Positions 13,141 to 25,700 of a stretch of 64,000 nt of DNA are shown here, piece by piece (within the stretch, counting starts at the first letter, position 1; each line of letters opens with the position of its first letter). Source of the DNA: Beta vulgaris subsp. vulgaris (lineage: Eukaryota; Streptophyta; Magnoliopsida; Caryophyllales; Amaranthaceae); contig NC_079202.1 of NCBI RefSeq assembly GCF_026745355.1, positions 32,829,269 through 32,893,268 of the forward strand, in the 5' to 3' direction. The notes below the pieces were generated by a model. The model searched no databases. It saw only the letters and a program-made list of their open reading frames with translations, and was not told the DNA's origin. The position numbers and the translations under genes are program-made.

Positions 13141-13779
13141 CGGATTCTTGTTGTGTGCCAACACCCCTCCCCCAACCGGCGACCACCACCCACTCCGGTG
13201 GCGGCGACCCTACCCCCTCTCTTTGCCGGCCAGAATAGCAGCACCCTCGGCGACCCCACCTTCTCCCTTTACCCCACCCTCGACACCCCACCCTAGCCCT
13301 CCCTTTCCCGATTCGTGATTCCCCCACCCCACCCCGACACCACCCCCTCCCCCCTTTCTTCCAATCGGAAATGGCCCCTCTTCCCTGTCTCCCATCGTGA
13401 GTCGACCCCCTCCCCTTCCCCACCCAAATATGCCGCTCCCAAACCCTTAAACCTGCCCTCGAAACCACCCTGGACTGCTGTTCTGGCCGGCGCCAACACC
13501 GAGGGTGAGGAAATCGGGAATGGGGAAGGGAGGGGGTAGGGTCGTCGGCGCCGGAGTGGGGATGAGGTTTTAGCAGTGGGTGGGGAAATGGGAGGAGAGA
13601 GAAAATTGGGGAGAGAGTGAGGGAAAACCTAACTGTGTTAGGGTTTCGTCCATAATAAGGGTATTTTGAGACCACACACAAATCTTGAGGGTATATGAGA
13701 AACTCTCCAAGTGGAGGAGTATTTTGAGAATAATTGCACCAAACCTGAAGAATACCTTAGGAAATTTTTCATTAATAAT

Positions 13780-14291
13780 CATGTCACAAATAAGAAGTCT
13801 TGAGATGACACTGCGGAAATGTGACAATAATATTGAACCTAGCTATTTCCAAGGAGAGTAAATTCACCCTCCTACCGTTGCCGACAAAGTTATAAAATGA
13901 TGGCAGAAGTAAATAAATGCGGCTTACCTATTGCTAAAATTACAGTGTTGCAGTAGTTGACTAATGCTATTGGTCATATCACATAAAACTATATACTCCA
14001 TACATGCCATTACTCCTCCTTTCAGCGTTCCCGCGGTTTCGTTCTGCATGCAACGTGGGCAGTTGGGCGGACTAGCAAGTAAATGAACTATTAACCATTA
14101 TTACTACTGTCTACTACCACCTAGCAAGTGCATGTTGCATACAAGTCAAAACTTTATGTAACTCATTTACTGCCATTCCCACCAAACTTCTACCCCCTCA
14201 ACTATTATATATACTCACTTTTTTACTCTTTGGATTTCCTTACCTCTCTACTCAAACTTAATTATCTTACAAAGAAATATAGCGTGGAAAA
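13780..14291 (+). promoter_or_regulatory. Upstream region of GDSL gene 1, TATA box
   Basis: A TATATATA box lies at 14206-14213, about 80 bases before the ATG, which leaves room for a 5' UTR of roughly 45-50 bases. The right end of the MULE-like element is only 0.5 kb upstream of the start codon, so distal promoter sequence may be transposon-derived. No other known element was recognised. Confidence 0.5.
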
Positions 14292-17200
14292 ATGAGGAGT
14301 TTGCTAGTGTTGTTGTTGGTGGTGGTAGCTATGAGCGGATGCATAGCGCAAGACTACGGCGACATTACGACCGCGTCGCCGCCAGCAAATGGCGAAGAGA
14401 CGAGGAATAAGGCTTTGGTTCCAGCGATGTTTATATTTGGAGACTCGTTGATTGATAATGGAAACAACAACAATTTGCCTTCTTTTGCAAAGGCTAATTA
14501 TTTTCCTTATGGCATTGACTTTAATGCTGGTCCTACTGGTCGCTTCTCTAATGCCTACACCATTGTTGATGCAATTGGTACTTAATTTATTACAACTTAG
14601 CTCATTTATTTTGCTTTAGTTTTACTTCGTTTTATCATTGTGAATGAGAGACCCAAGTTAAGTTAATTTATCAGGTTTTCCACATGAATTTTCAAAAGGA
14701 TGTTTAAATATGACCAGATCTACCAAATGGATGTGATAGAATGCATAACAAGATATAGTACATGCAATAATCCTTAACATGCATGTTGATTATTGAAGTC
14801 ATTATTGTAAGGCCTTCCGTCTTCCTATACGTGAAGATGTTAATTTTAAAGAATAAAAAAATTGAAGTATGTTAGTTCCACTAAATATGTTTAAAAATGA
14901 CCAGATTTACCAAATTGAGTAATTTACTTGCTACAACAAATTATTTATACAACCAGCTATTAATGTGTCAAAGATTTATATTGCATGATATTTGTCATTC
15001 GTGGTGCAATCAATTATAAAACTATTTCAGATATAATAATTTCACTAATTTACTGAATTATAAATAGGGACCTTTATTGAAATTATTAGCAAACCAAATT
15101 ATTTATACAACCAGAATAATGTGTCAAAGACTTATATGATGAATATGTGTATGATATTTCTTTTTCTTTTTATTTTTTTGAGGGAAAATTATAAAAAATT
15201 TTCGGATATAATTTGAATAATTTACTGAATTTTTACTAGAGACCTTTATTCAAATTATTAGCAAATTAATGCATTGAATTGGATAATTAATTAATCTGTT
15301 TTATCACCTAACAGTGTAAAACAGTAGTATGAATTTCTAACTTTGATTAAAAAATATTGCAGCGGATTCATTAGGTCTCCCATTAATCCCAGCATACTCT
15401 GAAGCAAGAGGGGAGCAAATGCTTCACGGTATCAATTATGCCTCAGCTGCTGCTGGCATTCTTGATGTTACTGGCAGAAATTTTGTAAGCTTCTTTTCTT
15501 TCTTTTTTTGTTTATTTATGGTTATTTGTTTTCTCTTGTTACATGTCCATTCCATTTAATATTTATGCATGTATGGCGAATATAAATGGTAAAAACTGTT
15601 TTGAATAAAAATATTGTGCAACTTAACTTATATACATAAAATTAGCGTTGAATATTATTTCTACTGAATGTGCAAATTTATAACAAGGACATATTTCAAA
15701 TGATTCAGAAAACATGCCAACTGAACAAATGATTTTAATACAAATAATGCAGGCTGCAGCTGACCCAGCCACTTGCTATTCCCATGAGCACATTAACTGC
15801 TCTTAGTAATTGCAAAGGCTAGGATTTCCAGCCATTTTTTCGTGTTTGTTACCAAACTAGATGCATGTCCAAGGAGTGTCTAATGTGGAGAGTTTATTAT
15901 ATACATATACAGTAGGTCTTATATTACGTACAAGTTTACAACATGTGTTTTAACCACCCAAATACAAGAGGGGTGCATGGGTGACGGACTGGAGTTTGCA
16001 GGGGAGGGGGCGGGTTTGGTAGAGGGTATTGGGGGTGGCTGGCGGGGTTTGGGATGACCCGAAGTGTGGTGGTAATGGTTGTGGTGCTTAAGCAAGAATC
16101 TAAGAAGTATTTTTTGAGGGAGAAAAATGAAAAAATATAAATATAGACAATATACAAAATATTGAAAATAAATTATAAATTTAACATATATATATAATTT
16201 TGGAAGTTATCCAAAACCAAGTATAAACTACCAAATAAATATATACAAAAACTGAAGGTAGGCGTTTTATCATGAAAAAATGAGCTTGGATAGGCGTCTT
16301 ATCATCAGATATCAAAATGGTCTCTCACAAGGGTGTTCTTGTTATTTCATTAGAAAAAGACAAATAATTGAACTTTGGTACCAACATATACCAAAATTCT
16401 GTAAAAGTGGTACCAATATCAAAATAACTCTTACTTTGGTACCCAAGTGCAAATATACTTTGGTATCAACTTTGAGTTTGGTAACACTTATACTTATTTT
16501 GATATCAATTTTGAAAATTTTTGATCTCTCAAGTCTCAAGCTTCGGTAATTTCATATACCAAAATAAGAGGCCATTTTGGCCTCACCGCCAGTACTTTCT
16601 TATGAAAAAGTTTGGACAATATATATAATCTATCAACACTAATACGGTCCCTCTTTTATAAAACTTCATTTCAAGTCAACCTCAAGCAATCCACATTATT
16701 ATGAAAAAGAATGAAAAGTCGTATTCACCAATCTAGCATGATTATTGCTTCTCTTATCTAAAATAGAAGTAATACTCTTGGCCTCCAACAAAAATAATGA
16801 TCAAGTGTTAAAAGTTACCCATGAACCAAGTACAAAATATCAATAAATAGACTTATTCTCTTATACATTTCCAATATACTTTCACATAAAATTAGCACCA
16901 CCTACATATTATATTGAATATAGTAGTTGTTCATCACTTGCCAAATGTTGATTATGTAACAAATTAGGGTATTTCCAGTTCTCACTACCACTTCCTAGTT
17001 CCTACTTCATACTTCGTAAATAAAGTGTGAAAAGGTAGCGTCATGTACGTTGATTTGTCGATATTGTAATACTCTTAATTGGACACATATTACGTACATT
17101 TGAAATCACTAATGACAATATTTGTTTGTTTTGATAGGTTGGACGCATCCCGTTTAATCAACAAGTCCGCAATTTTGAGAGCACATTAGACGCAATAACA

Positions 17201-19599
17201 GCAAATCTTGGGGCAGATGATGTTGGTAGGAGCATTGCACAATGCTTGTTCTTTGTAGGAATGGGCAGTAATGATTACTTGAATAATTATCTTATGCCCA
17301 ATTACCCTACTCGTAATCAATATAATGCCCAGCAATTTGCCAACCTCTTGGTTCAACAGTATACCACACAACTTACTGTGAGTGTTTTCTCCTTTCCAGC
17401 TAATCAAATTGCTTGAGGTTCTTTTACTTCGTTTTTTCCTTTCTTTCGCATACGTCCTTTACTTACTATTTGTTACTTCCTGGGTTCTAACTTACTTGCA
17501 ATAAGGGGGGAAACACAATAATTTAGTTGACGAGATAGAGAGATGAAAAGATGACCAATGTGATAAGGAGAATGTTAGAAAGAAATAATATCCAAAAAAA
17601 AACTAGTGTAAGTTATTGAAAACACAAAAAATGAGAAGTGTTATAAGTATATAAAAACCGAGGAAGTATATAATACAAGAACTAAATGCCGTTCATTATT
17701 TTAATGTGCAAATTAATGTTACAAAGAGCTATTATGTCCATCCGTTTTAACTAAGGCTCCGTTTGGTAGGGTGTAAAACGTTTTCCTGGAAAACTGTTTT
17801 CCTCTATTTTCACTTTTACATTGTTTGCTTGGCAAAAGAGTGTAAAACCATTTTTCCTTGGGGTAAAATTACTCTCCCAATGATGGAAAACCATTTTCCT
17901 TTCAAAATGAAGGGAAAACTATTTTCCTTATCTCTCTTGTACACTCCTCTCACTACCTCCTTACTTTCCCTTTCATTTTTCTTTCATTTCATCATTTTTT
18001 TACATGGAAGCAAATAACGGAAAACTAATTTTGGAATTGTGTTTTCCATTGTAAATTGTTTTCCATGAAAATCATTTTACACTGAAAATGTTTTACGCCC
18101 TACCAAACGGAGCCTAAAACATAGAAGTATGTTATTGGCAAGATATTTTCAGGAAAGTATGTGCTAAAATTTCAAAAGTGTTCTTTATGATTTACTAAAT
18201 ATACAAAGTAATCTACTCCCTTTGTTTTCTTTTCATCTCCATAGTTGGAATCTTTATAACACATAACAAAAGTCAAATTAGGAACAACACTAAGGAGGTA
18301 AGGAAGTACTAATTTGAATTGCCTTTAAACAAAATTGTGGACTATTATACACAAAAAGAGAAAATATTCATTTAGAGTTATGGTAACTAAAAACATAATT
18401 AACCATCTTTTCGTGAGGAACAACTAATGTAGTTCAATTAAGTGCATAGATAGAGCCACCGAATATTTTGAGACAGCCTTGGTACTAATATAGGTGATTT
18501 TATTGTATATAATAAAAATGCAGAGATTGTATAATCTAGGAGGAAGGAAGTTTGCAATAGCAGGATTAGGGAAGATGGGTTGCATCCCAAGCATATTAGC
18601 ACAAAGCCCAACTGGGAATTGCTCAGATGCTGTGAACAACCTCGTGCAACCTTTCAATGCTAATGTGAAAAAGATGATCAACAACCTCAACTCAAAACTC
18701 CCTGCTTCCAAGTTCATTTATATAAACATTGATAACATGTTCCGTGACATCCTCGCTAGTCCTGCTGATTACGGTATACTCTATTGTCTCTCAACTTTTG
18801 AGTTTTTCATCAATTTTTTTCCCTTCATTAGGTTTAATTTCTTACATACATGTATAGTTCTTCCTTTCTTCTTTAGTTGTAACCATTCACTTTTTCACTA
18901 TTTACATGGTTTATAATGATTCTATTTCTTGATGTAGAAAAATACGTAGGAATTTTGAGATCTGTTAAATTTATCTCAATACACAAATTCAATTTTGAGG
19001 ATAAAGAACATTTTATTTTCTTTATCATTTTCCTTTTTTTTTTCTTTTTTATCAGTCACGTAAGGAACAGAGAAGACTAATAACACTTGATACATTATAA
19101 TTTTGGCTACTCCGTACGTCACTAGGGTGTGTTTTGTTAGGAAAAAAAGTTACACAACACAAACAAAGTAAAATGGGTTCGAAGGAAAGTCTCTTTCCAT
19201 CCATCCAAATAAAAGAAAATCAATCTAGAATTGAGTTTTCCTCTAGAAAATGATTTTCATAAAAAATCACTTTCGATTGAAAATATTTTCCGTCCAATCA
19301 AACACACCCGTAGTGTTTGTTTCAATTTTACCTAGTACTAATCTAGATGGTTGGTCGTTGCAGGATTTAGAGTAATAGACCGTGGATGCTGTGGTATTGG
19401 GCGCAATCAAGGGCAAATAACATGTCTTCCATTCCAAACACCTTGCATGAACAGGGAAGAGTACGTTTTCTGGGATGCCTTCCATCCATCATCACACGTG
19501 AACGTTTTATTGGGGAAGAAGGCCTTCAATGGTGGTCTCGACGTGGCTTACCCTATGAATATTCAACAGCTTGCTGCTCTTGATCTTCAATCTATCTAA
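14292..19599 (+). CDS. GDSL esterase/lipase 1 (five exons)
   Basis: A secreted SGNH-type hydrolase expected to cleave ester bonds of lipids or acylated polymers in the apoplast; the substrate cannot be told. Exons: 14292-14577, 15363-15484, 17138-17377, 18524-18773, 19364-19599, with intron phases 1, 0, 0, 1 and GT-AG borders throughout. The joined frame is open, 377 residues, normal for the family. Residues 1-19 form a signal peptide. Block I is FIFGDSLIDNGNNN (Ser52), block II GINYASAAAG (118-127), block III VGMGSND (176-182), and block V WDAFHP with Asp337 and His340. The start is the first ATG after the TATA box and directly precedes the signal peptide. Introns 3 and 4 each hold a MITE. 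The gene converges on its paralogue at 31415-34417. Expression is not shown, but nothing is broken. Confidence 0.93.
17755..18114. mobile_element. Tourist/Harbinger-type MITE in intron 3
   Basis: The ends are GGCTCCGTTTGGTAGGG and its inverted copy, with about 31 terminal bases matching except for two, and TAA lies on both flanks (17752-17754 and 18115-18117). The TAA duplication and 360-bp size fit a PIF/Harbinger-derived MITE. It sits inside intron 3 of GDSL gene 1 and does not touch a splice site. Confidence 0.82.
19125..19309. mobile_element. Small MITE in intron 4
   Basis: The segment starts GGGTGTGTTTTGTTAGG and ends, inverted, GGGTGTGTTTGATTGGACGG. The interior has further inverted matches around GGAAAATGATTTTC. 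It is about 185 bp and ends 54 bases before exon 5 of GDSL gene 1. The flanks (CACTA left, GTAGTG right) do not give a clean duplication, so the class is open. Confidence 0.6.
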
Positions 19600-19989
19600 C
19601 CAAACTAGGTTCATGGTTATGTTAACATAATATTAATATGTGTCAGTTTTTTCTGTGATCTATGTTGACTTCACTATGAGTGTTGTTAAAGTGGTCTAAG
19701 GGAGAAGACTAATTAAACTTTGATTTTTGCTACTGATTATATGTCATATGCACGATAAAATGTGGTGTTTGTGGCATTTTACATAGATATGTACCCAACT
19801 ATCTTCTCTTTAGGCAGTGTTGCTCTTGGTCTCCTTGATTTCCATAGTTTCTATTTCTTCTAAATCTTGGTGTTCATTTAGTATTTGAAGATGATCTTCT
19901 TGGTGTGCAGAGGACACAACCCCTAACAACCAAAAACTTAAACACTAAACAGAAATTAAACGTGGCTAGGCCACCCCTCTAATATCCTC
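19600..19989 (+). other. 3' flank of GDSL gene 1
   Basis: AT-rich downstream sequence with AATAAT-like words near 19630 that could serve polyadenylation. No coding frame or repeat was recognised. Confidence 0.4.
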
Positions 19990-22000
19990 ATCCATGATTT
20001 TCCCTGGCTCTCTTGGTGGCTCTTGTATAATGATTAGCTTGTTCGTTTGCATTACACCTTGATTGGCTAGTCAGTCTAAATCTCTATTACCTTCTCTATA
20101 AACATGCATGAAAAGTACTTCCCATTGAACTGCTGCTGACCTTTGCCAAGTATCCCCTCGGATCATGTCTTCAACTTTAATATTTCGAGCAATCCAGCAC
20201 TATGAGCCACCCGCTAGAAAATCCGGGCTTGGGTGGCTTCCAAAGACTTTCAACTATGTGAATCTGACATTGTTACAATCACAGAGTATGTGTATGAGAA
20301 TCTATTCACTAGACCCACACAGGGGACAACTTGGGTCCTTCGAGATTTGTCGTCTTACTCGATTTGCATAACACAATAGTCTATCACGCATTGCTAGGCA
20401 TAGGAACATTCGAGTGCATTGTTGAGCCTGTACTCGCCAAAATAATTACCATTTGTTCTCTTGGACAACTATGTCTTCATCTTACATATGATCTTCATGG
20501 CCGATTTAATTGAGAATTACCTTTTGGAGGTTCCCTACCAATATGTGAGATCACACATCTCAAAATTTTCTAGTGTGCCTCAATATGCTTCAGAATGAAC
20601 TGAGGAAGGAAGAAAATTTGCAAATTAATCTCATTTTCATCCGTTGTTCTCATCCCACATTACCTCAATTGTGGCTCCGTCAATGTCCTTTGGAATGTCA
20701 TGAGTCACGTAGAACCGTAGTGGTTTCTCCATAGCCCACAGATGATCCCAAATAAGCGTTAACATTCCCGTACTAACCGTGATTCTAGCTCCCCCTTGGA
20801 TAACTTTTACGTGTTCGGTTATACCAACCTACAGATTTGACATCCTTGGCTTTGGTTAGAACATATCCACATTAAATCGGCCCTCACAATACTTAGCTCT
20901 TATGACTTTTGACAAGAAAGTTGTAGGCTAGAATACGAGCCGCCACCCCAACTTTGTAAAAAAAGTTGCGTTGGATTACTTCGCAAAGCGTATGGCCAAG
21001 CCTCCTTGGTTGATGAGTTTTCGAAGTGTATCCTATGAGAGAGGATGAGTCTTCTTCACCTCGTCATTGCTTCCCCACATGAACTTTAGGATTTTTCTGT
21101 CAATAGTATCACATACCCCTCTAGGTTATCTTGGTTGTTTGCATGGAATAGTAAGCAATAGGCGACAAGGTTGTTTTCACAAAAGTAACCCGACCTGCCA
21201 AAAATAGGTGCTTAGTCTTCCATCCAGATAACCTTCTATATCTATCTTCTCAAAAAGATAACTATAAGTAGATTTTATTGTGACTCGACTTGTAAGGGTT
21301 GTCATCCCAAAATAAGTTCCCAAGTCACTAGTCATACCTATTTCAAAGGCATGACTTACTATAATCTTAGCTTGTTCATCCATGTTAGCCTTAAAATACA
21401 AACATGACTTGGCTAAGGAAACTTTTTGTCTCGAAACATTTAAGAATCTACTCAAACATTCTTTATTGATATTAGCCTGTTCAATAGAAGCCTCTGCAAA
21501 GAGAATTAGATCGTCTGCAAAGAATAGGTTGGATAGAGGCTCATCTTGGCTTGCTCGCTCGTTGCTCGTATAGGTTTCAATTTATGAACAAGAATAGATT
21601 CCTATATACATTGGTTTAGTCGTTCCATACACATGACAAACAAAGTATGATTATAACGGGTCACCTTGTCGAATGCCTCGAGATGGAAAAAAAATAGTAT
21701 TTGTGGGTTCCCCATTCCAAAGAACTCAAACTTTCGACTTTGCGATACATTCCATAATGAATTCAATTCGGAGATTGGGGAAGTTCATCTCGCTAAAGGT
21801 ATCTCGAACGAAATATCATTTAACCCAATTGTAGACCCATAATCGTATCTTCCCATTTAGGATCAGATGATGAAGTATATTGTGGTCTTAATTGGTCTGA
21901 TCCAAGAGGAGAGCAGCTCGAAGAGTGATCCCAAAACTATTTCAAAAAAGTGTTAAAGTCATGTTTTAATGACCAATTAATTATTCATGATAATCATTCC
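19990..22000 (-). pseudogene. LINE C reverse transcriptase to RNase H remnant
   Basis: The minus strand shows the C-terminal half of a plant LINE ORF2. In order it has PSRGIRQGDP (21659-21687), the active-site motif FADD (21510-21521), the thumb region at 21455-21177 (VSLAKSCLYF, DLGTYFG), and a zf-RVT zinc-binding segment near 20310-20345 (PSCPLCG). An RNase H tail near 20044-20130 follows (YREGNRDLD, LANQG). Stops and shifts are frequent. The 5' part (ORF1, endonuclease) is not found next to it. Confidence 0.8.
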
Positions 22001-22479
22001 TGATCATGCAACTGGTTCGGTAGAGGTTCAAAGCAATGTTCGGATATCCTTTCACCATGGAAACTGGTGTACAGAAACTGAGGCTTATATCTGTAGAAGA
22101 AATCAGTCGCATGATACGAGAGATTTCATTAGGGATGAATCAGGGTATTCACCACCAATTCTGGTGGTTCTAGTGTTAGTTAGAACCATATTTGAAATCG
22201 AAGTTCCAGTGCGGGGTTCGGGGTTTGCTATTTCCTAGTTGGGGGTGTTCATTGGTCTCCGCATAAATATGTCTCCTCCGGGATGACATGCAAGGGGATT
22301 AGAATGAGGGGATGTAACGCCATGTTCACTTTCCTGCTAACTTGGGTTACCGTTTATAATGAGAGATGATGTTGATTTTGGTAAAGAGGCGTGAGAGCAG
22401 GCTTCGGTACCGACTTTGTGGTTTGCAGCTTGGAATTCAAAAGTTTGATTCTGTTGCTCTAGGTCACATGTCATAGGGG
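22001..22479. other. Unassigned sequence before Copia element 1
   Basis: Moderate-GC sequence with one 83-codon plus-strand frame (21987-22238) that matches nothing I recognise. It may be older LINE or gene-derived sequence. The Copia element inserted at its right edge at TAGAT. Confidence 0.4.
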
Positions 22480-22484
22480 TAGAT

Positions 22485-22659
22485 TGATAGAGAATATGCA
22501 AATATTCTCCTAGTATATCTTGTAGATAGTTTGTTAATATTACTAGGGATATTATTGTTTAGAAAATATCCTATGTATAGTTTCCTCATCTGTAGGTTGA
22601 ACATCTTTATATATGGTGTTAATCAAATCACTCCAATGAAGGAGATTCTAATTAACTTA
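22485..22659 (+). repeat. 5' LTR of Copia element 1
   Basis: A 175-bp LTR starting TGATAGAG and ending TTAACTTA. It holds a TATATATGG box-like word near 22609 and matches the copy at 27150 except for an internal 36-base deletion there and point changes. Confidence 0.88.
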
Positions 22660-22682
22660 CATGGTATCAGATTTCCATTAGG

Positions 22683-22685
<3 letters not shown>

Positions 22686-22721
<36 letters not shown>
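22686..22721 (+). repeat. (CT)n microsatellite
   Basis: A pure CT run of about 17 units in the untranslated leader of Copia element 1, followed by TTTCTTTCCTTC. Confidence 0.95.
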
Positions 22722-22726
<5 letters not shown>

Positions 22727-22786
22727 CCTTCTTCTTTCCCGGCGCCTGGGTTAGGGTTCCGCCCCTTTACCCACCCTCCCTCTGCC

Positions 22787-25700
22787 ATGCCCAACACCAT
22801 TCCAGAGAAGCCACCCCACACCTCAAACCCCCCACCTCCTGTCTTCACTTCTCAGCCTGCTCTCCACGTCACAAACATCTGCAACTTTATCCCGATCACC
22901 CTTGATCAAGAGTCTGCGCAATATGCTACGTGGGTGGAATTCTTTACTATCCATGCTTGCGCCTATAATGTCCTAGACCACATTGACTCCACGGTTCCTC
23001 AACCCTCGGATGTCAATGACGCAACATGGAAGCGGCTTGATGCTTCGGTGAAACAATGGATTTACGGGACTATTCATGAAGATCTCATCTACACTATCAT
23101 GAAGCCTGGGGCTACGGCTCTTGAGTTATGGAAGCGCTTGGAAGACCTTTTTCAAGACAATAAGCACACCGGTGTCATTTATTTGGAGCAGCAATTCTCT
23201 AACCTTCGCCTTGAAAATTTCTCCAATATGACCGAGTACTATATATAAACAATTGAAAGTTATTGCTGATCAATTGTCTAATGTTGGTAATCCGGTGTCT
23301 GAACAAAAGATGGTACTCCAACTAGTTTCGGGTCTTACCCGCGGTGAATACGATACTCTTGCTACTATGATCCAACAATCAGATCCTCTTCCTAGCTTCT
23401 CCAAAGCTCGATCTTAATTAATCTTGGAGGAAACGAGACGCTCTCATCAAGATGAAAATTCTCACTAGGTCTTGACGACGAGCTCTGCTTCGCCGCCTCA
23501 CCAAAACGCCACCACGGCCTCAGTGCCGGCTTCCTCTCCTCACGGTGGTGGTCGGGGTAGCAAGGGCAAAGGTAGAGGTGGGAAAAATAACAAGGGCAGG
23601 GGAAAGGGAAGAGGTTCCAATGGAGAAAACAACAACAGTGGGCTGCCTCATCAACATAGGCCTCAACCACGGCCACCGGCCCACTATTTTCCTGCTGGGT
23701 ACACTACACCTCAACTTCCATGGCCTGGGCATAAGCAGACGTGGACCTCCCTTCCATGTCCATTCCCTACTAGACCTCCACAGGCCTCTTTTCGAAGTCA
23801 ACCCGACGTACTCAGGTATGGGCCACGGCAATTTGGGCCTCAACAGGCCTATTATCATCAGGTGGTAGCTTCTCCTCTTCCACCGTCACCCAACAACTCT
23901 CCATATGGGCCTCTCATGACTCCTACGGAATTGGGCCAAGCATACAGCTCGATGTTTCTTCAACCGCAGGATGATTCATGGTACATGAACACCGGTGCTA
24001 CCTCTCACCTTACTCGATCCTCTGGTAATATCTCTAAACTGTTTAATTTGAGCACTCCTCAATTTATTTTAGTTGGCAATGGCAATGGCATTCCGGTTCA
24101 CGGTTATGGACACACTAAAACCCCACCTCCACACAACTTTAACCCCAAACACGTTCTGTATGCTCCTGAGATTATTAAAAATTTGACCTCTGTTAGGAAA
24201 TTTAGCAGTGACAATTCAGTGTCCGTTGAGTTTGACCCATTTAGTTTTTCTGTGAAGGACCTTCGTACGGGGATCACTCTTTTCGAGATGTAATAGTGTG
24301 GGGGACCTATATCCATTGTTTTCTGTCTCTACTGCTTCCGCTTCACATCAATCCTTTCCTGCTATCTCTCCGTCCCTGTGGCATCGTCGACTTGGACATC
24401 CTAGAGCCCATGTGTTTAATCATCTTTGCACTAAGAAATTAATTTCATGTAATAAGGAGTTTGGTACTCAACTGTGTTATTCGTGTCCATTTGGGAAACA
24501 TGTTAAACTCCCATTTAATGCTTCCTTATATATTACTTTCTCTTCCTTTGATATTATTTATGCTGATTTATGGACAGCTCCTATCACTAGTAAACTGGGT
24601 CATAAATACTATCTTGTGCTTTTATATGATTTCTCACATTTTTTCTGGGTTTATCCTCTCAACTACAAATCTCAAGTCTTCTCCACTTTTCTAAAATTTC
24701 GTACGTACATTAACACTCAATTTGAAAAAAAACATCAAAGCTTTTCATGGTGATAATGGTCGTTAATTTGATAATGAACCTTTCCGTCAATTTTGTGATG
24801 ATCATGGCATGGTTTTCCGTTTATCGTGCCCCTATACATCTTCCCAAAATGGCAAAGCCGAATGCATGATTCGCACCATTAATAATGTAGTTCGTACTCT
24901 CCATTTTCAAGCCTCTCTCCCTCCCACTTTTTGGGTTTATGCCTTAGCTATCGTGGCCTCCCTCCTCAACATATTGCCCACAAAAGCTCTCAAAAACAAT
25001 ACCCCAACCGATATCTTCTACCGTCGTTCTCCTTCCTATGATCATCTTAGGACGTTTGGATGTTTGTGCTTTTCTAATCTCACCTCCACCACTGCTTATA
25101 CGTTGGCACCCCGTACTACTCCTTGCGTGTTTTTAGGATTCCCAAGAAATCATAGAGGCTACCTTTGCTATGACTTGTCTACCCACAAACTGATTATCTC
25201 TCGTCATGTGACGTTTCATGAGTCGAAATTCCCTTTCACAAATCTTGCAAAATTCAAAGACCAAGACTACTCTTTTCTTGACTTTGATCCAATACCCACC
25301 CCCCATGATCAAGCCCATGCCTCCCCCTGTCCCCTCTGTTGACACGCATGGGCCTGACCACGCTCCATTGGAGTCCACGCCCTCATCTGGGCCTGATATC
25401 CCTTCCCCCTGTTTTCCCTTAAACACTGGATCTATCCAGCCTACTCACCCTCTGGGCCCCGTCTCCACAGCTCGTCTTAGCCCACCACACTCGCCACATA
25501 CCTCCCCCCTTCCTTCCCCTAACCACAGCAGCCCACAAATGACCATCAGGGCTCGACACGACACTTTTAAACCCAAAACCATCTTCGATCTCCACACCCA
25601 ATCCGTTTCTCCCATTCCCAAAAATCCCAAAGTGGCCCTCCATGACCCGAATTGGAATGCCGCCATGGTTGAGGAATTTAATGCTCTCACTAAACAGCAT

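Larger units (their letters stand above)
9988..13155. mobile_element. CACTA-type element with three captured gene fragments
   Basis: The ends are CACAACAAGAAT at 9988 and, inverted, CACAACAAGAATC at 13155, a variant of the CACTACAAGAAA terminus. TGCC lies directly outside both ends (9984-9987 and 13156-13159), giving a 3-4-bp duplication. Subterminal arrays of TTAGCGTCCG and its complement occupy 10009-10260 and 12958-13140. No transposase is present. The interior carries minus-strand exon pieces of an Agenet-domain gene, a D27-like gene and a TBL gene. It is nested in the MULE-like element at 9789-13770 and is therefore younger than it. Confidence 0.8.
9789..13770. mobile_element. MULE-like element with ~200-bp inverted repeats
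   Basis: The left end starts GGAAAATTCCCTCAAG and the right end, inverted, starts GAAAAATTTCCTAAGG. The two arms stay similar for about 200 bases, including shared ATACCCTTATTATGGACG and CTAACGTTAGG-like words and CTCTCCCCAATTTTCTC. A 9-bp duplication with one mismatch flanks it (ATTAATAGT 9780-9788, ATTAATAAT 13771-13779), as expected for Mutator-type insertion. Without the nested CACTA element it would be only about 0.8 kb. The centre at 13156-13560 is GC-rich and gene-like but has no recognisable protein. Confidence 0.8.

Noticed and set aside
12902..13681. Longest single open frame in that area, 259 codons on the minus strand
   Set aside because: It crosses the CACTA end at 13155 and the inverted repeat of the MULE-like element. 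Its composition (Pro/Arg/Gly-rich) simply reflects GC-rich transposon sequence, and no domain is visible.
15754..15810. Possible extra exon in intron 2 of GDSL gene 1 after a GCAG
   Set aside because: It ends in a stop (TAG) and the family has no residues at that place. Exon 2 to exon 3 joins cleanly without it and matches gene 2.
23392..23858. Minus-strand frames opposite the Gly-rich gag of Copia element 1
   Set aside because: They are antisense shadows of the GGNGG-type low-complexity coding sequence, without start context.
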